From: Thermothielavioides terrestris NRRL 8126
Lineage: Eukaryota > Ascomycota > Sordariomycetes > Sordariales > Chaetomiaceae
Direction: 5' to 3'
NCBI RefSeq assembly: GCF_000226115.1
Contig: NC_016458.1
Coordinates: 4,064,001 to 4,128,000, forward strand
Length of the DNA stretch: 64,000 nucleotides
The notes under the pieces are model-generated. The model searched no databases, was not told the DNA's origin, and saw only the letters and a list, made by a program, of their open reading frames with translations. Each line of letters starts with the position of its first letter. Position 1 is the first letter of the stretch. Positions 10,199 to 21,862 of this stretch are shown here, piece by piece. A program made the position numbers and the translations under genes.

Positions 10199-13143
10199 TT
10201 AATATCCCCAGCCGCCGCGGCGCTCTCTGCCCTCTTCCTCTTCCTGCTCCTCTTCATAATTCCGGCCGCGAGCACCCCAGCGACCCTCGGAGCTGCCATA
10301 GCCCTCTTCTTCATTCCGACCTCCGTAGCCGCCATAGCCGGTCTCTTCCTCTCGGCCGCCGTAGCTTTCCTCCTGACGACGGCCGTACCCACCATAGCCG
10401 CTCTCTTCCTCTCGGCGGCCGTAACCGCCATAGCTGTCGTCTTCTTCCCGGCGACCGTAGCCACTCTCCTCCTCCCGGCGGCCGTAACCACCATAGCTGC
10501 TCTCCTCTTCCCGACGGCCGTAGCCGCTCTCTTCCTCCCGGCGGGCGTAACCACCATAGCTTCTCTCCTCCTCCCGGCGGCTGTAACCGCCATAGCTGCT
10601 TTCCTCTTCCCGACGACCGTAGCCGCTCTCCTCCTCGCGTTGCCCGTACTCGCCGAAGTCCTGCCGGGCAGCGCGCATGTAGTCATCGCGAGCGCCGCCG
10701 CCGCCACCGCCGTAGCGGGTCTCCGCGCTCGCCGTGTAGCCGTAGCTGGCGCCGCGGCCGCTGTCATCCTGCTGCTCCTCGTAGCGGCTGTACTGCGTCT
10801 CGGTGTATCCGCCAGACCGGAACGTGTCGGTCTCCTCCTCCTCCTTCTTGAAGCCGCCGCCGAGAAAACCGCCGGCCACGCCGCTGATGAGACCGCCCAG
10901 CACGTCGGAACCTTGGCTATTGCCGCCGCCCTCGACGCTGCTGATGAGGCCACCAAGCAGATCAGAGCCCTGGGGACCGCCGCCACCGCCGGTGACACCG
11001 CCCTCGACGTCCTGCAGCACGTTCGAGAAGGTCTGCTTGACGCCGCCCATGATGGCGCCCGCGGCGGCGCCGGCGATCTGGTCCTCGAAGGTCTGGGGCG
11101 CTTCGTTCTTGTAGTTCTTGTGCATCTTGAGCTTGCCGCCGCTGCCGTGGCCGCAGTCGGACTGGCCGGCCTTGTGGTTTTCGCCGCGCTCGACGCCCTC
11201 GCGGCTCAGCTTGCGCCGGTATTCGTCGCGCTGGCTTTCGTCCATGTCCGCCCACCACTCTTGCACGCTGTTGAAGATGAGGTTGCGGCCTTCGGGGGCG
11301 CCCTCGGGCCCCATGTCGCGCTGCGCCGGGTGGTGCATCACGCCGTAGATGATCTTGTTGAGCAGCCGGTCGACGTCGACCGAGTGGTCGTCCCAGGCTT
11401 CCATGAGCTGGGGGACGACCCAAGAGACGACCCTGGAGGCGGTACGGCCAGCGATTTCGTTGAGAATCTGAAGTGCCTCGTCAGCTTGGGCGTCTTTGAT
11501 GCGGCAGCGCTCGCTGACTTACGTTGGTAAAATGGTCCTTGGACAGCATCGAATGGGTCGGATCGGTGCAGTTGTCGTCCTCGAATACGTTGAGCTGCTC
11601 GTTCTTGCTGCTGTTGATGATTTCGCTCGCGCCGGTCGCGAGCTCGTTCTTGATCTGGTCGATGAGGGGTACGACGAAGGGCGCAATGACGGAAAATACA
11701 AAGATAGACATCTGGTCCTCGAGTTGCTCAATAAGCTTGGGCAGAACAGGGATCTTCTCGATCGCCTTCGAGATGTTCATGAGCAGTTCGTCGTGGAACC
11801 GGATGGCAGGCATGACTTGGTTGAACGCGTTCCTGATGTAGACGGTGAACTCCTCAGGCTCTCTCGGCGACACCTGCAGGTTTTGCATCTGGGCGGCCTG
11901 CGCATTACTCTGAAGGTCGTCCACCTTCGACTTTTCGTCGCCGCCCAGCAAGCCGTCGGGGATCTTGTCGAGCAGCTCGCGGAGCAGGCTGGTGTCACTG
12001 TTGCTGCTCTGCTTCAGAGTCCCCTCCAAGTCCTCAATCTCGCTCTGGATCAACTTGTCGGACACTACACCTCCGATCAGCTCGCGGGGCAATAAGGAGG
12101 AAGGACGCAGGAATAGGCAGAATTACATTCTCCGGTAACGGAGTGCAGAAAGTCAACGCCACCGAAGGTACCGGTGACGATAGGATACACCGCTCGGCGA
12201 GCACCGGGAATTCGCAACTTGGTGTTGCGACCGACGTGGGGGAAGACGTCGTGCTCGCCCAGCTCGATCAGGGCGAGCTCAGTGTAGTTGCTGTGGGCAA
12301 AGAAGTCTGCGCCAGGGTCAGCGTCCGGATCTGTCTCTCCAGACGGCGAGGGGTCTTTGAGCCGGCGTACCCTCGAGACAGTGCAGGCCAGTGCCCATGA
12401 GGCGCAGAGCCTCGTAGAGATCGTCCTTGTTCCGGGACTGCCCATACGAGCGGCCGAGCTGGATGCACTTGGTGAACAGGCGGCGGACATGAAGCGCCGA
12501 AGTCATGATACCGGCTTCCTCGTTCGCGATGTAGTTCTTCATGCCCGACTGCTCGTCGATGGCCAGCTCGACCGACTCGTCCACGGGACCGCGCAGACGG
12601 CGATCATACTGGCGCGCATCCTGGTTGTCGGCGTAGTTCTTGGGGTTGTCGATATGGTCCTCGGGGCGGTAGCAGCCCAGGCGCTCCGCGGTGACCTCGA
12701 ACTCGCGGCTCCCGTAACCAAAGGTCAGAAAACCGAGGACGCACAGCAGGAGACGGATGGCCTCGGCCGAGACGCTCTTGACGGTCCCCACGTCAATGGC
12801 CTGGGAGTAATCGCGCAGCCAGTTGCCGAAATAGACGCGAGAAACCATCAACTTGTCGAAACGCTTGCCGCCGACGGCGCGGGCCATGAAGATCTTGAGG
12901 AGCGCATCCTCGATATCGCCGTGGCGCCCTGAATGAAAGGCGGGGAGGTCAGCTCTGAGCAGTATCAATGAGAGCTAGACACCTTGGCAGTGGGACGCTG
13001 AAGGGAAAATCAGACTCACAGTTCTGGCCTTCGACCGACGAGATGCCAGCGATGTTGCCGGCGCCGAAGGCGAGCGTCGGTCGCACGAAGCAGAAAAGAA
13101 CGACGAACCCGAGCAGAAACGGGTAAGATTTGAAGTTCGCCAT
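10199..13143 (-). CDS. het-c: Heterokaryon incompatibility protein HET-C
   Basis: This is the HET-C family of vegetative incompatibility proteins, secretory/plasma-membrane associated in Neurospora. Five exons on the minus strand: 13143-13020, 12928-12371, 12306-12127, 12064-11523 and 11467-10199; total 890 aa, close to Neurospora HET-C. The N-terminus is a hydrophobic signal (LLGFVVLFCFVRPTLAFGAG) followed by SSVEGQNWRHGDIEDAL. Conserved blocks include YFGNWLRDYSQAID, FFAHSNYTELALIELG and FGGVDFLHSVTGE. After about residue 560 there are Gly-rich stretches, and the C-terminal ~130 residues are tandem repeats of SYGGYGRREEE/SGYGRREE type (about 10290-10650). The ATG chosen is the only one giving the signal peptide; an in-frame GTG two codons upstream is not expected to start in a fungus. 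Intron 3 uses a TAG acceptor that I chose by frame. No HET-domain partner (pin-c) lies nearby. Confidence 0.93.
10290..10650 (-). repeat. In-frame tandem repeats at the het-c 3' end
   Basis: Direct repeats encode alternating units such as SYGGYGRREEES and GYGRREEE. Units are near-identical at DNA level but vary in length (roughly 8-12 codons) and are often paired. Such arrays are prone to copy-number change and are a likely site of allele length variation. Confidence 0.8.
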
Positions 13144-13446
13144 GATCACAATTGGTTACTCTGCACGGCTGCCGGTCGATCGAGGAGGAGTGCGTGTGGT
13201 TGACACGGGGTGAACTCCGGAGTCTGCCGGTGAGCTGCTGAAGACTGCGGGGGCAGTCGAAAAAGCAGTGGAAAGCGGCTGGCCAAGCCTGCGACGAATG
13301 TTTGGTAAATGCCGAAGAGAGGTAAGGTTAGGAACATACCTACCTTACCTTGGTCAGCGGGAATTTGAGTGGCCCGGGGGTTCGAGATGCGACGATTGTT
13401 GTCGGGGTGGAAATCAACACAGTTCAGTTCAGCAAAGATGGTGTGT

Positions 13447-13482
13447 GGATGTGGACGCGGATGTGGATGTGGATGTGGATGG
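13447..13482. repeat. GGATGT hexanucleotide microsatellite
   Basis: About six imperfect copies of GGATGT in tandem, one interrupted by GGACGC. It lies in the divergent intergenic region upstream of het-c. Confidence 0.85.
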
Positions 13483-14847
13483 CTCAAGCAGAGAGAACAG
13501 ATCAAAATCCATCGTTTATTTTCTGTTTTCTCGACAACTCAGGGACCACAGGGCCCCATGCCTCCTTTCTTGGCCTTTCTTGGGGCTGCTTGAAATGCGC
13601 TGCCCAACATGGTGGTGTCCCTCATTCGGCATTCAGGGAATCGAAACATGCCAAGATTCCATTCAGCTTGCTTGCTCGCTGGTGTTGCGGGGCACAGGGA
13701 GGGGCGGTCTTGGTGGAGAGGGGTGGTTTGTTGGAAGACCCCTGCCGCTGCGCGCTGTGGTGCAAAGTGGGGCAGAGCTTCCTGTGACACAGTGCGCCAC
13801 CCCTGTTTCGAAAAGCTCGAAAAGCTCGAGCGAGAGCTTAGGTGATGGAGACCTTGGGTTTCGCGGGGCCCAGCCCCGCAACGCGCGGAACGGCGCGTTT
13901 GTTGTTGGAAGCGCTGGGAGAAGTCGAGGAGCCACGACTTCCATGCACTTACACCGCAGAGTTGCAAGCATGCCGATTTTGGGATCGGGAAACTTGCTGG
14001 GTATACATAATCTTCACAATTTTGGAAGGGGAAGAGTCCTTATCGTGGCCTTTTAGCTCCCGAGTAGGTATTACAGAGCTTGGGAGCTGGTGGGCTCTGG
14101 ATTGCCAGCCGCTTTTGGTTTCTTGATCTGGCCGAAGCTCCCAAGAGGGAGTGAGCGGCCGAGGGCGGTTTTCGATCAGAAGGGGACAAACTCGTGTTCA
14201 GCAGCGTGGTCCCGTTCCAGGGGATTTCACGAGTTAGCTAGCCCGCCTCATGAGGCAGTTGAACTCGGCAGAGGAATGAGAGAGTTCCAGACTTCTCCAG
14301 GTCGTCTACGCCTCTCCTTGCGAGGCGTTTAGCTGTTGTTATTTAAGCACCACAGACCCAAACCCAAACATGATGCGATACCGGAATCAGCGGAATACCC
14401 GATGCAACACAATCTCTGGTCCATTACTCGCCGTACTCTTCCCGAGTAACTGGACTGCCTTACGAGAGAGGACATCACTCGAAAACCGCGCCTTCTGACT
14501 CTTGAACCAGGCGAGCGGAGCTGGCACTTGGAAGAGCCCATCCACACCGATCAGACGCAGCAACCTGGCGCGGCAACCTGACGCCTAAGAAGAGGCCAAC
14601 GCTTCCCGGCATTATGTGAGGCACCTACTTGAGCGAGCGTTTGTTACAGTACTTACCTAGCACCACCTGTAGGGATAACTTTGGCTGGGGCAGATGACAG
14701 GACAGCGGGCGCCGGCCTGCGAAGAACGCCGAGGTTGGGGAGAACGCCGCCCCGACACTGGTTGTATGGAGGTACCTAGTAAAGATGGGGTTCGGGCAGG
14801 AAGTGTTCGGAGCACCACCTCATGCTTGCTTCCCAGGCTTGGTTCCT

Positions 14848-14876
14848 CAGGTAGGTAGGGGTAAGCTACCTACCTG
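14848..14876. repeat. Perfect 11-bp inverted repeat
   Basis: CAGGTAGGTAG and its exact complement CTACCTACCTG are separated by seven bases. It can form a hairpin or bind a dimeric factor. The TAGG/CCTA word recurs in many other intergenic sites of the window. Confidence 0.8.
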
Positions 14877-15342
14877 GTAGGTAACCTGGAAGAGCGCCGA
14901 GGACTCCAACTTAGCCGCCCTGTCGCCCGGTGCGGGGAGGCTTCCATCCCGCCATGGCCTCGCAATCAGCCGCGAAATGGCCGCAGCCCCAGATCAGTGA
15001 GCTTGGGTGCCCATATTTCCTGGTCACAGCACTGTGATAACTCGAGAATCGCTCTACCTATGGTCGCCCATTGGACAGCTGGCTCAGCCTGTGCGACAAC
15101 CGAGGCTCACTGATAGTTCAGAATGACAACAGCGTCCGAGTCGCACTCTCCGCCAGCCGGATCCTCGCGACAGTTAGGTATTCAACTAGCGGTATTTTCT
15201 CAATCTGCAACTCAACAGCTGGTTCGGAGAAAATGGGGAGCAGTGGTGGTGGGATGCTTGAGAACCGGGCTGGTTTGCCAGCGGTTCGTTGTGCCAATGG
15301 GTTGTCTTGTCAGCTGATCAGGTGCATCCATCGCACCTTCTG

Positions 15343-15362
15343 TAGGTAGGTAGGTAGGTAGG
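15343..15362. repeat. TAGG tetranucleotide microsatellite
   Basis: Five uninterrupted TAGG units. Confidence 0.9.
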
Positions 15363-15988
15363 CGTGAGTGCGCAGCGGCGGATACCTTAGGCAGGTAGTG
15401 GAGGGTAACGGTATCGTCAAGAATGGTGGGCGGTACCTTGGGTCCTCTGAAGCTTTCAAAACAAAGCTCAAGTCAAGTCGTGCTTCAGCGGGCACCTGCT
15501 GAGGAGTTGGTTCTTTCAGCCGATCCCCCCGAATTGAATTTTACCTCGTAGTTATTGCGTACAGGCCCCGTGGCACACTGGAGCCTTAGCGACTGGTGGC
15601 CTGCTGGGCCAAGAAGACCAGCTTCCATGGGTTGTGATCTGCTGATTTCCCAGGGCGCACCTAAATCGCGCGGCTGCCCTCTCCGCACAAAAAATAGGTG
15701 CCCGCCAAATTTCAGCGGGTGGAATCAGTGAATCAGCGCTGCGTCCCCTCTCCCAGCGCCCCACGTATATTTTCGGGAGTCCCGCCTTGCCCCCCAAAAT
15801 TCGCCGCGAATTTTTCCTCCCGTTCTCTCTGTTCATTCCACAGCGCCTAGCTTCCAGCACTAAATTCACCCGGACAGCCAGCTCCACCAAGCATCATTGT
15901 CGCGAACACAGCGCCATCATCCCACTATCCGCCATTTCGCTAACCGCCTCAACCGAAATCATCGCCGCTGTCGCGACAGCCATCAACC

Positions 15989-17503
15989 ATGCCGCGCCCG
16001 CCCAAGAACAAGGCCGCCCCCGAGCCTGGGGTCCCCATGGTGGCGCAGCCCAGCGCGCCCGCTTTCAAGGCGCACCCGGTCATCGATGTTGACCAGTTCA
16101 TCCGCGTCAGGGATTCGGTAAGCCCCAACTTTCGCTTCCATTTCTCTGCTTGCAACATTCCCGTCCTCACAACCGGGGCCGCACTGGAGGAGAATCGCGC
16201 GCGCGCCCCGCCAAACCCCCGCATTTTGCCATTGCGCCCGGCGCATCTCGCAAGACAGAGTGCGTCGAGCCCGACCTGGGCTCTGGTGGTCGTGGATGGA
16301 ACACAACAAGACCGTCGCGCGCATCACGTGTGCTTCGCGTCGCAGGAACTGCAACGCCGTGCTTTGCGTGCACACACGCAGTCGCCATCTGCCTTTGGTG
16401 CATTAAAGCGGGCTGCGATGCGCTGCCTGCCTGCTTTTGGACTGCGCAGGAGGCGCCTCCGAGTCCACTGGCCTCGGGGCGCATCGCGTCTCTCGCCATC
16501 CCAGTGTTTACACTTCTCCCCTTTTCGGATGTCGTCCACACGCTCCACCCTCCTTGATCATTGTCCTAGCACGACCGCCTTGCCTCCGCCGAGGAAAATA
16601 GAATCAAATTAAATAAAACAATCCAGACAAGCCTTGCTAACTAGCCCACAGGTCTACCAGAGACTGCAGACAATCCAGGATCTGATTAGGAGCTTTTCCC
16701 AGGATTATCTCCGGCAGACTAACCTCCTTATTGGCGAGGGCACCAACCTGGAGAATGGAGGCGAGCTGGACCGCATCGCCGGCTCGCTCACCAACCTGGT
16801 TCCGGCTGCGCTTGCGGCCCCGCAGCCCGCTGTTGAAGAGAAGAAGGAGCGGAAGAAGCGCACCCATGACCCGAATGCGCCCAAGCGTCCTTTGACCCCC
16901 TACTTCCTCTACATGCAGACGGCCCGTCCGATCATCGCGAATGATCTCGGCGACCAGGTGCCCAAGGGTGCCGTTCAGGATGAGGGCCAGCGCCGGTGGT
17001 CCGTCATGACTCCGGCCGAGAAGCTCGGCTGGAACCAGGCGTACCAGTACAATCTCCGTCTCTACAACGCCCGCGTCCACTCGTACAAGCACGGCAACCC
17101 GAATGCCAAGAACATGACCGACGAGGAAGCCCGTGCCTACGCTGACCAGTACGGCATCGGGATCCCCCCGCTCCACCAGGCAGAGGAGGCGCAGGCCAAC
17201 GACCAGGAAGCCATTGCCGAGCAGCTCCAGCAGACCGCCGCCGCTGAGGCGTCACCCTCGGAGGCTTCCGAGGAGGAGCAGCCGGCCGCTCCGGCCGCCG
17301 CGCCGACCCCCAAGAAGAAGGAAACTCGCAAGCGCAAGAGCACCGCTGCGGCGACCCCAGCGGCTCCCGAACCGGAGCCCGCCAAGCCTGCGGCGGCTAC
17401 CCCAGCCAGCCCGGACGCCAAGAAGCGGAAGCGGACATCCAAGGCGGCCGAGCAGGTCGAGGAGCCCAAGAAGTCTGGTCGTAAGAAGTCCAAGACCGGC
17501 TAG
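15989..17503 (+). CDS. HMG-box DNA-binding protein (Nhp10/HMO-like chromatin protein)
   Basis: Nuclear DNA-bending protein. Two exons, 15989-16117 (43 codons) and 16652-17503, joined across a 534-nt intron (GTAAGC...CCCACAG, branch CTAAC); total 326 aa. Residues 44-100 form a helical N-terminal domain (RLQTIQDLIRSFSQDYLRQT). Residues about 117-190 are one HMG box starting at DPNAPKRPLTPYFLYMQ, with the expected Trp (RRWSVM) and Tyr positions. The C-terminus is low complexity, Ala/Pro/Glu- and Lys-rich (KKRKRTSKA, SGRKKSKTG), likely a nuclear localisation and DNA-contact tail. The architecture resembles ascomycete Nhp10-type INO80 subunits or HMO proteins, but I cannot separate these. The long intron could hide a small unseen exon, although phase closes without one. 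Confidence 0.85.
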
Positions 17504-18853
17504 GCGGCCTGTCGGGCCTTGCTGCTTCCTGTTTTTGTGTATCTCGCTTTTCGTTTTCCTCTCATGATACCTGTGGGGAGTCGTCTGCTTTTTCATCTTT
17601 CGCTTTGATATCCCCCCTTGACCGGCGACACTGGGGCGGAACTCAAGGGACTCTGTCGTGCGGGGGTGGGATGTGTGTGTAGGACTTCGGGTACGAAGCA
17701 GCAATGGTGTGCGGGCTTGCTATACTAAGGCCTGCTGTCGGCTGTAGCTGTGTGGGGGGATCAACGACGGGGTTATGGGTTTGCTCTGCAAACATTTCCG
17801 GGCGGAACTCTGGAGACTCGGCAGGAGGGGGAGCGCGCCATGGTTCGGGCTTACAGCACACGAGGTCGTGATGTAACTGTCTAGGTACGCACACATGCGA
17901 CCCTCACGAGCTTTGCTTTGGGTTACGAGGGCGCATATTGGCGGTGCATCCGCCTGGGACTCCTTTATGAGGATTTTATTTCTAAGATGTGGGATACGTG
18001 TGTGCTGCCTGAAGTTGGTCTAAAATTCATGAGTGGCCAGTCGCCCATCGTTACGCAGACTGAGCTGAGGTAGATGTCGAGAAAGACCTCGAGCACATCC
18101 AAGCCCGAACCACGCTGCCAAGAAGGGCCTGGGTGCTTCGCCCGGCCCAGCTGGGGTTGGGCCGTCCCTGTTCAGGCCCAACCCTTGGTCATTCCCAGGC
18201 CTGTCTCCCGCTAGAATGAAGGGGTTGAAACCCCGGCAGCTCTCCCCAAGTGCCGAGAAGGCCTGAACTGCCGCCGCGTGCTAACTACCTGGTAATTTAC
18301 GTACTTGATGCTGTTATGCACCCCCATATTGATCTCGTTACGCCCTCCTGGAACGCATTGCACACTGCCGTACCTAAAACCAAGAAATGGTAACTGTAAC
18401 TGTACGGAATGCTCCCCTACTCCGCTCCTCCTTGAACAACAACCAGGAGCCCAACCACTGCCGCTGGCAGAATCCTACCTAGATACCCGACCAACAGTAG
18501 CCATTGCATCTTAACGTTACTTGCTTTCAGCCCAAACTTGCCGCCCACAGTCCGGACGACCTCGACCTAACCCCTGAAACCGAAACGTTGGCACTTTCTT
18601 TTTCACGCATCGCTCACCGTCACACCCCTGTTGATGTCAGGTTGCACCCGAACATCTCTTCGCCAAAGGGAGAGTCCATTTGCAGAAGGATAAAGAGCTA
18701 CGAGGAACAGACAGAAGCCTGGGTACTGAAACTCAGAGACGCCAAGTTGACTTTCCGGGCTCTCGCACAAATTACACCCCTTTCCCTGTCCACCCAGACA
18801 CTGAAAAGAAACAAAACCCCGACCGGTGTGTTAACCCCCCGCGCGCCCTTACT
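17504..18853. other. Convergent 3' intergenic region, HMG-box gene to urease
   Basis: About 1.35 kb of non-coding sequence between two converging genes. A short inverted GGCCCAAC/GTTGGGCC motif lies at about 18150-18185. No conserved frame or RNA gene is seen. Confidence 0.5.
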
Positions 18854-19428
18854 TTAGTAGACGAAGCAGCTCTGCGCGATGGGCAGTTCGCCGATGGGCT
18901 CGGCGGCGCAGGCGCGGCCGTCGGCCTCGACGGCGTAGGTCTCCGGGTCGACGCGGATGCGCGGGGTGGCGTCGTTGAACTTCATGTCGCGCTTGCCGAC
19001 GGCGCGGCAGCCGCGGACGGGCTCGACGCGCTTGCGCAGGCCGTAGGACGCGACGGCGCCCGAGTCGACGCTCGCCTGCGACACGAAGGCCACGCTCGTG
19101 CTCGCGCTCGCCGCGCGCGGCGCCGCGGCCGCGAACATGGGCCGCGCGAACACGGGCTGCACCGACGGGATCGAGGCGTTGGGGTCGCCCTGGATGGTGA
19201 GTCGGGGGGGTTGGTTTGTGGTCAGCTAATTGGGAGGGAGACGGAGAAGAAACAAGAAGGGGGAAAGGGAAGGAAAGAGAAGGGGGGAGAAAAAAAGGGC
19301 TTACCATCTGCGCCCAGGCAATCATGCCGCCCTTCACCACGCAAGCCGGCTTGGAGCCGAACCAGGCCGGGTCCCAAAGCACCAGGTCGGCCAGCTTACC
19401 CGGCTCGATGCTGCCGACCAGGTGGGCC

Positions 19429-19464
<36 letters not shown>

Positions 19465-21862
19465 CTCACGTAGCGCTTGACGCGGAAGTTGTCGGCGCCG
19501 GTGCCCTCGTCCTCGGGCAGGGGCCCGCGCTGGACCTTGTTCTTGTGGGCGGTGTGCCAGGTGCGCAGGATGACCTCGCCGCAGCGGCCCATGGCCTGGC
19601 TGTCGCTGCTCATCATGCTGATGGCGCCCAGGTCGTGCAGCACGTCCTCGGCCGCGATGGTCTCGGCGCGGATGCGGCTCTCGGCGAAGGCCACGTCCTC
19701 GGGGATGTCCTTGCTCAGGTGGTGGCACACCATCAGCATGTCGAGGTGCTCGTCGAGCGTGTTGCGCGTGTACGGCCGCGTCGGGTTGGTCGACGACGGC
19801 AGCACGTTGGCGTGCTCGGCGATGCGGATGATGTCGGGCGCGTGCCCGCCGCCGGCGCCCTCGGTGTGGTACGCGTGGATGGTGCGGCCCTTGAAGGCCG
19901 CGATGGTCTGCTCGACGAAGCCCGACTCGTTGAGCGTGTCCGTGTGGATCATGCACTGCACGTCGAGCTCGTCGCACACGCTCAGGCACGCGTCGATGGC
20001 CGCCGGCGTGCTGCCCCAGTCCTCGTGCAGCTTCAGCCCGCAGGCGCCCGCCTGCACCATCTCGCGGAGCGCCAGCGGGTCGCTGTCGTTGCCCTTGCCC
20101 GTGACGCCGATGTTGACTGGCAGCTCGTCGAGGGCCCGGAGCATCTCGCGCGTGAAGTACGCCCCTGGTGTGCAGGTGGTAGCGGCCGTGCCCGTGCTGG
20201 ACCGTTCTCTGTCAGTATCTCGGCCTAACCCCCACTGAAACGCTGCACACGGCGTGACCGTAGGCTAGCTCACCTTGGTCCCGTGCCGCCGCCCACCATG
20301 GTCGTGATGCCGGACGAGATGGACTCGGCAGCCTGCTGCGGGCAGATGTAATGGATGTGCGTGTCCAGACCGCCGGCGGTCACGATCTTACCCTCGCCGG
20401 CGATCACGTCGGTGCAGCTGCCCACAACCATGCCCGGCGTCACGCCTTCCATGACATCCGGGTTGCCTGCCTTGCCGACGCCGACAATGTGGCCGTCCTT
20501 GACGCCGATGTCGGCCTTGAAGATGCCCGTCCAGTCGACAACCAGCGCGTTCGTCACCACCAGATCCAGCGTGTCGGCATCGGACCGCCCGGTGGCCTGG
20601 CCCATGCCGTCGCGCAGCGACTTGCCGCCCCCGAACTTGCACTCGTCGCCGTACACGGTGTAGTCCTTCTCGACCTTGATCCACAAGTCCGTCTTGCCCA
20701 GCCGGACGAGATCGCCCGTCGTCGGACCAAACATGGCCGCGTACGTGTCCCTGTCCACGGTCGCGCCGCCCGTCAGGAAGGCCAGATCCCCCGCCGGCTC
20801 GGGGACGTGCGCGAAGCCGGCCTGCTGCAACCGCTGCAAGATCTCGTCCGCCCTGTTCAGGTCCACCACCCCCGAGGCAAGCCCATTCCCGCCCCGAATC
20901 ACCTTCCCGCCGCCAATCTCCACCAGCGTCACCGTCTTGGTGTCCCCCGGCTCGAACCGGACGGAGCTGCCCGAGGCGACGTCCAGCCTGAAGCCGTACG
21001 CCCGCAGACGATCGAACTCCAGCTGCGGGTTGACCTCGACGAAGTGGTAGTGACTGCCGACCTGCACGGGGCGGTCGCCCTTGTTCGTCACGCGCAGCCT
21101 GACCCGCCGGCGGCCCTCGTTCAGCCGCACCGGCTGGCCCTTCACGCAGACGACCGCGCCGGGCCGCTTCTCGGCGGCGTAGGCCTCGGCGGGCGGCAGC
21201 GGGAACATGGCGGCGGCGGCGGCGGCGTCCGGCACGGGCAGGAAGCTGCCGTACAGGGCGCGGGCGAGGTCGCCGTCGTCGGTCGCGATGGGGTTCTGCA
21301 CGGTGACGAGGAAGGTGCCGGAGCGGAAGGTGCCCTCGACCTGGACCTCGTGCAGCGTGGCGCACACCTCGGGCAGCACGTGGCGGCGGCCGAGCATGGT
21401 GGCGCCGAGCGACATGAGGTCGGCCACCGAGTGGTTGCCATCGCGGATGAGTTCTTGGAGGTTCGAGGCGATGAGTGCCTTTTAGTGGGGGGGGTCAGTG
21501 TTGTGGATTCTCGTCATGAGATTTCGTGATTGTGATTTGGTGCCCCGAGTGAAAAAGGGGTAAAAAGGGTGAAGAGGGTGAAAACCGTCTTACCGACGCC
21601 TCGACATGGTTCAGTCGCACGCCGCGGGCCAGGCGCCGCTGGGCAAGGAAGCCCAGCTGCGAGATGGTGATCTTGTCGATCTGTGGAGAGACGCAGCGGT
21701 GCACTATGGTGTCAGTGAATGGTCGTCGCGACGATGCCAAGCTCAACCAACGGTGAGGTGAAGAGGTTGTAGGTAATGAGATGCAGGTGTGCGGATTCCT
21801 GTGTAAGTGGCCTGTAATGACACCGCCAAACGCTCACTAACCTCCTTGGGAACAAGATGCAT
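18854..21862 (-). CDS. Urease (single-chain, nickel-dependent)
   Basis: Cytosolic urea amidohydrolase, which splits urea to ammonia and carbamate for nitrogen supply. Five exons on the minus strand: 21862-21842, 21680-21594, 21478-20274, 20196-19305 and 19189-18854; total 846 aa, the usual length of plant/fungal ureases in which the gamma, beta and alpha parts are fused. The N-terminus MHLVPKE followed by [15 protein letters not shown] is the gamma part. The beta part includes [17 protein letters not shown]. The alpha part has the nickel ligands His410 and His412 (HIHYIC), the carbamylated lysine K493 ([12 protein letters not shown]), [25 protein letters not shown], the flap motif MVCHHL and the last ligand Asp in SSDSQAMGR. 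All key residues are present. Activity needs UreD/F/G-type accessory proteins, which are not encoded here. Confidence 0.97.

Larger units (their letters stand above)
13144..15988. other. Long gene-free interval between het-c and the HMG-box gene
   Basis: About 2.8 kb with no open frame showing conserved protein sequence, although several 100-260 codon frames exist by chance. It holds the two gene promoters and several simple repeats: a GGATGT tract (13447-13482), an 11-bp inverted repeat (14848-14876) and a TAGG run (15343-15362). Around 15780-15980 the sequence becomes CT-rich, typical of the 5' leader of the following gene. Confidence 0.5.

Noticed and set aside
10142..11530. A 462-codon plus-strand frame opposite the het-c C-terminus, Ala/Leu-rich and membrane-protein-like.
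   Set aside because: It is the antisense of the het-c repeat and Gly-rich exon; the sense frame matches HET-C with correct splicing.
13268..14056. A 262-codon plus-strand frame spanning the GGATGT repeat (translating to an alternating VDVD run).
   Set aside because: The open frame is largely created by the hexamer repeat, and the rest shows no protein-like pattern.
18481..19453. Plus-strand frames overlapping the urease 3' end.
   Set aside because: Antisense to the last urease exons; no independent support.
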